Source of the DNA: Tridacna crocea
Taxonomy: Eukaryota > Mollusca > Bivalvia > Cardiida > Cardiidae
Length of the DNA stretch: 64,000 nt
Reading direction: 5' to 3'
Assembly (NCBI GenBank): GCA_943736015.1
Contig: OX031058.1
Location: 21,601,001 to 21,665,000 of the forward strand
Under the pieces are notes generated by a model. The model had not been told where the DNA came from. It saw only the letters and a program-made list of their open reading frames with translations, and did not search any database. Shown here in pieces: positions 46,204 through 58,200 of the stretch (position 1 is the stretch's first letter; the number at the start of each line of letters is the position of its first letter). Position numbers and translations under genes: made by a program.

Positions 46204-49200
46204 CTGAAATTAGAGCAAAGTAACTCTAAATTATAGCAGTAGGAACAAAATAATTGTTTTGCAAAGATATGAAAATACATCGACCAATAAAATAAGTAGA
46301 CACAATCACACAAACATCATGTCAAAATAGGTGCAGACAAATCATGAGAAACACAACATGCACAGATGTACTATCACATGCATGGACATACACTAACAAG
46401 ACAACTTTTCACACTCACTGCAAACAGGCTCATTAACTCATTACCAAACGACAAAATTTTAGGTTTGTCCAAATCGAAAGCATTTGCAGACACCAACATA
46501 AAGGTGACTGAAAAATTGAAATTTGTTCTGGGAAGGGTAGAAAACACTGTGGGAAAAGGAGAAAATGCTGGTTACCAGCATTTTCTCCTTTTCCTACAGT
46601 GATTTCAAAAGGCTTCTTTCTCAGGGGCGTCAAAAGTAGGGATTGTGTGGTAATGGGTTAACACAGAGCATTACTATGTCAAATATTTTCTGATGGTTCC
46701 CATGATATTTCAATTTCCCTTTTGATAGTTAACAAGTGGCCAAAAGTTCAAGTAAATATCTTCAGAAATAAATGATATTACAAAATGTCAAAAGACAAAG
46801 ACACCGACAACAATGTAGACCAGGTAGACAACACCAGGTCTATGACTACACTTCAATATCTTTCTTGAAAACAGCCGAGCTATAAAAAAAAAACTGAAAT
46901 ACCTTCTTGGATAGCAGTATTGTGTTGAACAAACATTTTTCTTGGTTGTTTTCTAGCAAGGACAATTTCTCTTAGAGTCACAAAATGAGGCTCATCACTA
47001 TCATGAACATCAGAATAAAACTGATACATCTTGTTGCCTGCTTCAACGTCTGCAGTAGCTTTATAGACCTGGAAAAGAAATTGTCTGAAAATTTGACCTT
47101 CAAGGATGATGTCTAAGTTTGTCTGCCAAAAATTAGCCTGGGTTACAATGTAATCACTTTTTTTTTTCCATTTCTGTTATTCTCCCTTGGCTTGAGAACA
47201 ATTTCAATACCTTTTATTGGGTACTTCAGCCTGATCTCCATCTATGCTTCCAACAGCAGTAGTAAAACCTTTTTATATCAACTACTGTTTCTTAAATCTT
47301 AGACTTAATTCAGCCGACAGAACAGTAGACAGAAATACCTTCCTTCTGTAGGCTGTCCCATGATCCAATGAAATTGGGATGCTTACTTTTCCTCTTTACC
47401 AAACGACAAAATTTCAGACTTGTCCAAACTGAAAGCACATATATTGCAAAATATTGCATATGGCTGAAATGATTCAATTTATCCTTGAAAGGGTAGTAAA
47501 CTTTCTGGAAAATGGAGACAATTCTGGTTACCAGCATTTTCTCTTTTTCAAACTGTGTTTTGAAAACATCCCTTCCTGAGGCTGTAACAATTTTGAGGTT
47601 GTTTGGTATAAGTTAAAGCAGACTGATGAAAGACAACCATACCTGTAACTTTGTAAGGAAGTTCCCAATGGCAGGTTTTCCTACCCGAATGATTTTAGAA
47701 CGATCCAGAGTCACTAGAATGTCATCTTGCCCATCTTCTCCTATGATTTTCTCTATCTTTACCAGATCCTCCCCAGCTTCAAGCAAGACTCGTAAAATCA
47801 CAAACCTGAAATTTATCAATTCTTTCACCACCTACAGCTATTTATCTTGCAGCAAACTAAATAAAAACGATATGGTAGAAAAGATAGATTTATTTGAATG
47901 AGCTATTTTCACACAATAAACAACATTTTTAACATGGTTTTGTGTATTTACAATTAATCGAAAGATCAATTTTATTCATTCCATTTAAAAGTATGGCTAT
48001 AATACCAAGTGTAATTATGTTTGCAATGGAATCAGTCATAATTGAAGCTGCTGGCAGAAAAATACATTGTAAAGCTAGAGCAAAAGTCACTAGTATAACA
48101 AATACATTTTTTGTCTGCTGCAACTGAACTTCAACAGACTGTACTGTAACACATTATCATCATCAAATATTATTCATACTTTCAAACTGCATGAATGAAA
48201 ATCTATTTTCCAGGCCTTTTCACAATAGTTCTGACATAGCTTTCTCTCCAGGTCACACAGTATGATCCTCACATACATCAGATGAGATGAAAAAAATTGC
48301 CAGAAAGGACAGAAAGTTTGTCTTAGCTGGGTATTGAGCCTGTAACCACGAGGTCACAAGTCTGATACCCTAATCCCGAGTCACCAAGACAGACCTGTCT
48401 TTAATATAACAGAAAACATTATGGGAAAGGGAACAAGAGGACCAAGGTGGCCCTGGATTGCTCACCTGAATGTTTGAGAGGACCATTGTTTTTTTTTAGG
48501 TATTCGAAAACAAAGTCATTATTTTGCCAAGCAATTTTCAAAAGGTCACTTGTAAAATTCATTTCAAAATCTGACCAGCTGTTTCAGAAAAGAAGAATTT
48601 TGAAGAGTTTCTTAATTTCTGTATGTTGCAAGTAGCCCCCAATTACCAGAGCTATGTTTCTTGACCTATCAAAACATCGCAAACAATATTTGAAAAAGGT
48701 CATTCAAGGAACATTTCTGTGAAATCATTTTAAAATCTGACTATCAGTTTCAGAGAAGAAGAAATTTCAAGAATTTCTTCATATCCGTATAGTGCAAGTA
48801 GCCCCCATTCACCACTGCTTTGTTTCTTGACAAATCAAATTTCACGAACACTTTTTGAAAAAGGTCACCCAAGGAATATTGCTATGAAATTATTCTAAAA
48901 TCTGACCAGCCATTTCAGAGAAGAAGAACTTTCAAGAATTTCTTCATTTCCCTATAGTGCAAGTAGCCTCCATTCATCAGAGCCAAGTTTCTTGACAGAT
49001 AAAAATTTCACGAACACTTTTTAAAAAGGGTCACCCAAGGAACATCTCTGTGAAATTATTTTAAAATATGGCCAGCGGTTTCAGAGAAGAAGATTTTTAA
49101 AGAATTTCTTAGAAAATTCCATTAGTTTGCCATGGCAACAGAGTTTTTGACGGAACTGAAATCTTTGAATTTTTAGAGGACCTCCCAAAGAACATTCCAT

Positions 49201-52200
49201 CCAAGTTTAGTCCAAATTGGCCCAGCGGTTTAGGAAGAGTTGATGTTTAAAGAATTGTTGAAGACACACGACGGACACCGGGTGATCCTAAAAGCTTCCC
49301 TTGAGCATGTTGTGCTAAGGTGAGTTAAAAAAACAAACCTACTATACACAACCAAACTCTCAAGACTAGTTTGCTGATTGCCCGACAGAAAGTTTGAGAG
49401 GCTCAAACTGCTAGTGCTGAAAAGAAAATCTGGATCTAAATCTGGATTTATAAACTTACAAAGGGCATGAATATGGCCCCAATCCTCACATATACTATTT
49501 ACCTTGCATTCATATGTGCCTGTCTCCAGGCCCCAGTCTCTGGAGAATAAAATTCTAGTGCCAGTAAACCAGCTCTCACCATGTTCAACCAGTTGATATA
49601 GATGATGTCATCAGCATCTGTATCTTCATGGCCAAAGATCCTATAACACATTAAGCAAGACTGTAGTTATACTATTGCAGTGTGGAAAATCCAAATGCCT
49701 TTTTGATACAGTTTTGAAACAGTGTCTGTATGTGTTTGGTGTGGGTTTTTTCATGGTGTGACAATGGAAACTTGCACACATCTAAACAAAAGATAAAACA
49801 TGAACATCAAAGTAAGGCATTAGAGGCATTAAATGAAGTTTGACAATGAGTAATATACAGGAAATACTCAGGGGTGAAACACTACAGTATGATACAGCCC
49901 ATCCAAATCCTTAATCAAATCCTTGCTATTTATTACTATGGGGATATCTTAAGTACAAAGCCAATTCAGAAATATTCCTCAGATGAGTCAGGAAAGAAGT
50001 TAGGAAAATAAAAGGAGAAACTTTAGCAAATGTGATCCAACAATTTCAAAGACAGCTTGCAAGAAAGGAAGCTTCAAAAGGGCAGGCATTTTGAAAAAAA
50101 GCATAAATTACTAAAATTAAGTCATGGACAAAATAAGGTAAGTTTGGTAGATTTACATCTTTCTGAAAAATTAAATATGATTGATCTTAAAATAGATACC
50201 AGATAAAAGTGTTACATGTGCAAGTTTTCATTGCTAAGCCAGACTTAAAGATGTAAAAAAAGACATTAACTCTGATAATTTCTCTTTTATAATCTATATA
50301 TCAGTAACTTATAATTTCTCTTTTATAATCTATATATCAGTGACTTAAAAGAGTAGTGCAGAATATTCTACTTAACTTTTGACTGAAATAATATTCATTA
50401 TGAGGAGCAAAGTTACTAGGTTTCATAGAAATGCTTGCCAAAAATTATTTTTTGTATGTAATAGGTTATGAAAGCATGTACCTATGTTTTATATACCTTT
50501 TGGCCAGTTTGGGTATGGTAAATCCTTTTAAAGAGTACCTTTCCAAACACAAATTTCATCATGTGAGCTTGCAACACGTGAAAAGGGGCATTCAGGCATT
50601 TGCGTAAACTATAGTCTCGGATCAGCTTGCCCAATCCGCGCAGGCTAATCCGAAACGATACTTTTCCGCTTTTATCTAATTTTCTTTTATTCGTAAGTCT
50701 ACTGGAGAAGAAAATCTAATGTAGTCATAAAGTGCCGTCGCGGATTAGCCTGTGTGGACTGCGCAGGCTGATCCGAGATGACACTTTACGCCAATGTCCA
50801 AATGCCCCTTTTCGCGTGTTGCAGGCCATATAGTCTATTGCCTGCATATGCTTTCAATTTGGGCCAGTCTTAAATTTTGTCCTCCAGTAAAGACTTAACT
50901 CATTACCAACTACAACATTTTAGGCTTGTCAAAATTGAAAGCATTTGCAGATGACAAAATAAAAGTGACTGAAAATTTGAAATTTGTCTTTTGAAGGGTA
51001 GAAAACATTGTGGGAAAAGGAGAAAATGCTGTTAATCAGCATTTTCTCCATTTCCCGCCATGTTTTCTAAAGGCTTCTTTCTCAGGGTCGTCAAAAGTAG
51101 GGATTGTGTGGTAATGGGTTAACTCTTTACCTAAATTATCCTGTTTTTACTTCTCAAGACGTACCATACAGCTTTTCAAATTAAGGAGAAAGGATCAAAT
51201 GCTAATAACAAGTATTTTTTTTCCTTTTTACCGCTATCTTTTTCACCCTATAAAGATATGTTTCAACATTAGAGCCATATTAACTTTGCAATTTGAAAAT
51301 GATTACAATTTGGAACAGTCTTAAAATTTTGTAGTAAGGTTAAGAAGCTTCTTCAGACTTACAAAAGTTTGACAAGTATTACAAAACATTGACAAAAGCA
51401 GTGATTTGTGATCCTCTTTTCCAACAATTTTGAAAACATTATGAAAGAACCAATAGCTGTTCCTATAAGAAAGTGCCCCTTTTCTCACAACATATTTAAT
51501 AGCAGTCCAATAGCTGCAGTCCAATAGCTACAGCATAAAAAAACATATTTGGACAGATATTAGTAAAGCTATCAAGATAAAATCTTACTTAAGAACATCT
51601 GTGGACAAACAAAGATACAGTCCAACACACTCAGCCCTACATTCTTCATATGTTGATGCTACTGTACTAAACTTACTGTCCCAGGTCTCTCCTGGCTGGT
51701 ACCAAGACTTTACCTGAAATGAATTTATTATTCATAATCCAAAGCTTAAAACATCTCAGCCATCATGTCTTTAGTGGTGTCTGTGGCTGTGAGGTACAGC
51801 GTCGGCCTCGTAACCATAAGGCCCTGAGTTCTATACCTGGGAGCAGGTGTCTACTTCAGGATTTTTCACTGGCCCACACATTCATTGCGAGTACTGGTGT
51901 AGTTCCCAGGAAGCAGAGAGATTAGTATAAGTTGTTAGAACTTGTTTCTCAATCGATGTAAAATAAGTAAGTTCAAACTAAACCATTTTTGCTAGCAACA
52001 TGCCCCTAACACCATGTTCCCACGTTTTGATGGATACCAAGTTTCAAGTCAATTGGACTGGAGATACATTATGCTCCGGACTAAGAACTATCCTAAAGAA
52101 CTGTCTAATTCAAGGGCAAATAACTCCAGTTGTTCTCTGGTCTGATTACACCCATAATGGAACTCATTCGAGATCTAATGGTCATGTATATTTTGACCAA

Positions 52201-55200
52201 GTTTGGAACTAATTGGTTGATATTTGTAGATACAAGAGTGTAACCAAAGAGAAATATAGGAATTTTTCTGATTCAAGGGCAAATAACTCCAGCTAATCTA
52301 GTTCGATTAGACCCATAATCAAACTCATTCGAGATCTAATAGTCATGCATATTTTGACCAAATTTGGGACTAATTGGTTGATATTGTAGATGCTAGAGTG
52401 TAAACAAAGTGAAATATAGCAATTTTTTTAATCTAAGGGCAAATAACTCCAGTTGTTCTGGTCCGATTACATCCATAATCAAACTTATCCGAGATCTTAT
52501 GGTCATATATATTTTTACCAAGTTTGGTGCCAATTGATTAATAATTGTAGATGCTAGAGTGTAAACAAAGTCAAACATAGCATTTTTTCTAATTCAAGGG
52601 CAAATAACTCCAGTTGTTCAGATGCAATTTGACCCATAATCGAACAAATACAAGATCTTATGTTTATATATATTTTGGCCAAGTTCAGTACTGATTGGTT
52701 AAAAATTGTAGATACTAGAGAGTAAACAAAGTGAAATATAGCAATTTTTCAAATTCAAGGGCAAATAATTCCAGATGTTTTGGTCCAATTAGACCCATAA
52801 TCGAACTCATCCGAGATCTTATGGTCATATATATTTTAACCAAGTTTGGTACTGACTGGTTGACATTTGTAGGTGCTAGAGTATAAACAAGAAAATGTGA
52901 ACGGACGACAGACGGACAGATGGACATGCTCAGGTGAGCTAAAATGTCATCATGCAACAACAAGACACTTACAAATGGAACTCTTCAAACATGCAGGATA
53001 CTTTTTTGTTCATATTTCCTCTCTAATAAGAGAAGCAGCATTTGGCATAATACACAGACTATGAGAAATATCCTACCTTTTCATTGGTCAAAGGAAGCTT
53101 CACTGAATCTACATCGAAGTTGAACTTTCCACTCTCATCCTGTGACAAAATAAAAGCTACAGTCTTTACACAAAGCCAACAACTATTTTCCAACCACTTG
53201 AAAAAAAAAAAGAAAAACATTGTGGCAGGAGAAAAATAAATAAACATGTATACTTTTCATTTTGTAGATTAGCCAAGTCTTCATTTTGGTTTCAACTCTT
53301 TACAAAAAACCAAAATTCTAGACTAATTCAAGATGAACAAATATATACAAGACAAATTCTATGTAGCTCAAATGCCAATTTAGTAAATTGTTTTCTGTCA
53401 TTAAAGCACTAAAAAACACTGTTGGAAAAGGACAAAAAATGCTGGTTACCAGCATTTTCTCGTTTCCCACAATCTTTTCAAAAGCATCCTCCAGGTTGTT
53501 AAAACATACCTTTGTTTGAAAAAGGATTAAAAGTCATCTTATGCAAATATGATGCTAAACATGAATCTAAATAATAAAGAGAGTTAACACGGATTGAAAG
53601 AAAGTGAAACAATTTTTTGTTATTTTTTTAGAGGGTGACAATAATCAGTACCTCTAAATCCATAAACCTGCAAGTCCAATGCATAAATGACATCTTTGTT
53701 TTCCTAATCTGGTCTGTAAAACTTGACAAAATTACAGATTTTAACTAAGAAAAATTTGACCATCATCTTTGATCTATTCTGACCAATACTGATAGTACTA
53801 AATCTTCAAAAGCAACTTCTCATCATGAATTTCATGGGTAAAAGTAATCGCTGATGCCCTACATACAAGTCTAAATCATGAAATCAAGGTTCATCCTGAA
53901 CTCATGAATAAACTAGCAAAATTTCAGCAATTCCTCCTTTTACCATACTGATCATACCTTTCAGAGACATTATCCTACCATTTCAACTGCATTTAATGTG
54001 TCTGCAGACATATCCAACACTTTGTGGTCTTTTAACCCATTACTAAACAACAATATTTTAGACTGGTCCAAATTGAAAGAATTTGCAGACGAATCAATAA
54101 AAGTGTCTGAAAATTTGAAATTTGTTTTGTGAGGGGTAGAAAATATTGTGGCAAAAGGAGAAATTACTGGTTACCAGCATTTTCTCCTTTTCCCACAATG
54201 TTTTCTAAAGGCTTCTCTCTCAGGGGCGTCAAAAGTAGGGATTGTGTGGTAATGGGTTAAAGGGTTAAAACCTATGTTGTGGGTGCTGATTTATGAATGC
54301 TTGAAATTGTTACAACTACAACTAAATATTACTGACTTCATTTATCCTGATCCTTTCCTTTATGGTGAATATATAAGTTGGCTTATCAAATAGAAATCCG
54401 ACTATTATCTGGGAAATTATTTATATGTAGGAAGATATTCATAAGCATGGGTAGGCAATGTAAGCAACATATGAAACATTTCCATGATCATTTCTGGACA
54501 TACTGAAGGCACTCCTGGGCAATGCAAGGAGTAACAAGAGCGGCAAATTGTCGCAAGATACGCCCGTCTTACCCCAAATTGTAAAGCTGGGGCATGCACC
54601 AGACAAAATTCAAGTATAAAAAACAACAAAAGGCAATAACACAAAAATTAAGCGAGCAAGAGTTATGATTCCTGTGCACTGCGCTCCCCCTTGATGAGAT
54701 CTATCCACCCATGAAATTTCATAACCCTAGCTAGTATACTTTCGGAGATATCCTCCGGACAAAATTCAAGTATGAAAAACGACAAAGGGCAATAACTCAA
54801 AAATTAAGCAAGCAAGAGTTATGATTCCTGTGCACTGCGCTTCCTCTTGATAAGATCTATCCACCCATGAAATTTCATAACCCTAGCTAGTATAGTTTTG
54901 GAGATATGCTCCGGACAAAATTCAAGTATAAAAAATAACAAAGGGCAATAACTCAAAAATTAAGCAAGCAAGAGTTATGGTTCCTGTACACTGCACTCCC
55001 CCTCGATGAGATCTATCCACCCATGAAATTTCATAACCCTAGGTAGTATAATTTTGGAGATATGCTCCGGACAAAATTCAAGTATGAAAAAAAAACAAAG
55101 GGCAATAACTCAAAAATTAAGCAAGCAAGAGTTATGGTTCCTGTGCACTGCACTCCCCCTTAATGAGATCTATCCACCCATGAAATTTCATAACCCTAGC

Positions 55201-58200
55201 TAGTATAGTTTTGGAGATATGCTCCGGACAAAATTCAAGTATGAAAAACAACAAAGGGCAATAACTCAAAAAATAAGCAAGCAAGAGTTATGGTTCCTGT
55301 GCACTGCACTCCCCCTCGATGAGATCTATCCACCCATGAAATTTCATAACCCTAGCTAGTATAGTTTTGGAGATATGCTCCGGACAAAATTTAAGTATGA
55401 AAAACAACAAAGGGCAATAACTCAAAAATTAAGCAAGCAAGAGTTATGGTTCCTGTGCACTGCACTCCCCCTCGATAAGATCTATCCACCCATGAAATTT
55501 CATAACCCTAGCTAGTATAGTTTTGGAGATATGTCCCGGACAAAATTCAAGTACGAAAAACAACAAAGGGCAATAACTCAAAAATTAAGCAAGCAAGAGT
55601 TATGGTTCCTGCACACTGCACTCCCCCTCGATGAGATCTATCCACCCATGAAATTTCATAACCCTAGCTAGAATAGTTTTGGAGATATGCTCCGGACAAA
55701 GAACTGGACGCCGCCCGCCCGCCCGCCCGGACGCCCGCCCGGACGCCACGAGTGATCCCATAATACGTCCCGTCTTCGACGGGCGTATAAAAAGAGAATT
55801 GTTATTTAACCCTTTCCCAAATGACAAACTTTTGGACTAGACCAAATTGAGAGCATTTGCAGACGACAATTCAACTCTTGCTGAAAAGATTTTTTCTGTC
55901 TATGATAGGTAGAAAACATTGTGGGAAAAAGAGAACATGCTGGTTACCAGCATTTTCTCCTTTTCCCACAATGTTTTCAAAAGGCAACTATTCTAGACCC
56001 ATAAAAACCAGGGATTGTTTGGGAAAGGGTTAACCCATTACCACACAATCCCTACTTTTGAGGCCCCTGAGAAAGAAGCCTTTTGGTAACCAGCATTTTC
56101 TCCTTTTCCCACAAAATTTTCTACCCTTCACAAAACAAATTTCAAGTTTAAATTCACTTTTATTTTGTCATCTGCAAATGTTTTCAATTTGGACAAACCT
56201 ACAATATTGTTGTTCGGTAATGAGTTAAATGATGTTGATCTGGATCAGGTTAAATGAAATACTTTCAGGTTAAATGAAATAGGCCATAACCAAGACCTTA
56301 ACTCATTACTAAACAACAAAATTAAAGGTTTGTCCAAATTGAGAGCATTTGCAGACGACAAAATAAAAGTAACTAAAAATTTGTAATTTAGTTTGTGAAG
56401 GGTAGAAAACATTGTGGGGAAAGGAGAAAATGCTGGTTACCAGCATATTCTAAAGGCTTCTTTCGCAGGGTCGTCAAAAGTAGGGATTGTGTTGTAATGG
56501 GTTAAAGACATTACTCTTTGATAGGCCCAAAATAAATCCCCTATCTGCACTTCTTGCCTGCAATATATATTGAAATTCTTTACCACTCTAAACAGTTTCC
56601 CACTTCCATGGCCCAGTAACTCATGAAGCCCCACTTGGACTTCAAAGGATGGAATCTTCAGCTTGGTATACAGTTCCTGTAAACATACACAACAGATTTG
56701 AATCTACAGTCTTTAGGGGCCAAAATCATAAAATGTATCGTTTTTTTTTTTTAATATTTCACAACATGACACTAAGAAACAGGATCCAACAACTCATATT
56801 AATATCCCACTTTGGAAATTTTGTTATCCACAGATTCATTCAAGCAGGACAAGTCCAAATTCTTTTGATCTGGTAAAAGAGTTAACAAGAAGGCCATGAT
56901 GACCCTGAAATCGCTCACCTGAGTCTATTGACCAAACATGAACCATTTTCAATCCAGTTTCCCAGTGACTTAGTTTTTTATCAGACATTACCCATTATCA
57001 AACACTATTGAGATATCAGTTAGACAAACATTCTGACCAAGTTTCATGAGTATTGGACTGCGTACAAAAGCTTTTTCCAAGATTTGACCAAGTTTATCAA
57101 ACTATTTTGAGACATCACCAAAACAAACATTCTGACCAAGTTTGAAGAGTATCAGGCAGAAAATGTGGCCTCTAGAGTGTACGCAAGGTTTTTCTAATAT
57201 TTCACCCAGTGACCTAGTTTTTGACTCCACATAACCCATTTTCAAACTCATTCAAGGTATCACCAAGACAAATATTATGAACAAGTTTCAGGAGTATCAG
57301 ACTGAAAATGTGTCCTCCAGAGCATACACAAGGTTTTTAAAACATTTGACCTATTGACCTAGTTTTTGACCCAAAATGACACATTTTCAAACTCTTCTAA
57401 GATATTATCAAGGCAAACATTCTGTACAATTTTCAAGAGTTTTAGATTGAAAATGTGGCATCCAGAGCATATACAAGGAAACCAGCATTTTCTACTTTTC
57501 CCACAATGTTTTCAACCCTTGGCAAAATAAATTTCAAATCTTCAATCACTTTTATTTTGTCATTTACAAATGCTTTCGATTTGGACAAACCTAAAATTTC
57601 CTCATGTGGTAATGAGTTAAGATTGTTAAAACTTGGTATTGTATGGTAAAGGATTAAAGCTGTTGTGAATTAGTAGAGCACCAATTTCTCAGTTCACAGG
57701 TTCTCGGTGGGATTGAGCAGGAGTCAAAAGCTGAAACTTTCCTAGCTTTGAGAGAGGTTCTGCAGTTTTCAGAATATTTCCAAATGTTACTATAATAGGG
57801 GCTTGACTCCTAATAATATTGTTATCTATGGGCTAACTTTATCCCTGTATTCACTAAAGAGAATTAGAGTCTCCACTTACTTTGTCACTGTCAGCAATGA
57901 ATGTGATTTTTGTATCTTTATAACCAGCCGTAAGTACATTTCCCAGAGATACATTCTTAAAACCTTCATCTTGTCTGATTTCATCATCTGTTGTATACAT
58001 AATAGTACATTTAAATACATTCAAACCTGTATTAACTCTGTATCATACAGTCCCTTGCTTTTACAACTCTGGTGATGAAGTCTATTGAAAACATTTTGGG
58101 AAAGGGAGAAAATGCTTTTCCACAATATTTTCTACCCTGTCACAGGCAGAAATTATCATTCGAGCTACATTTAATTGTTGTCTGCAAATGCTTCCAATTT

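Noticed and set aside
54602-55700. CRISPR-like array because of regular units
   Set aside because: Units are directly adjacent 156-bp repeats without unique spacers, in an animal genome.
55600-55827. Gly/Arg-rich open frame ([11 protein letters not shown])
   Set aside because: Translation of the GCCCGCCC tail of the tandem-repeat element.
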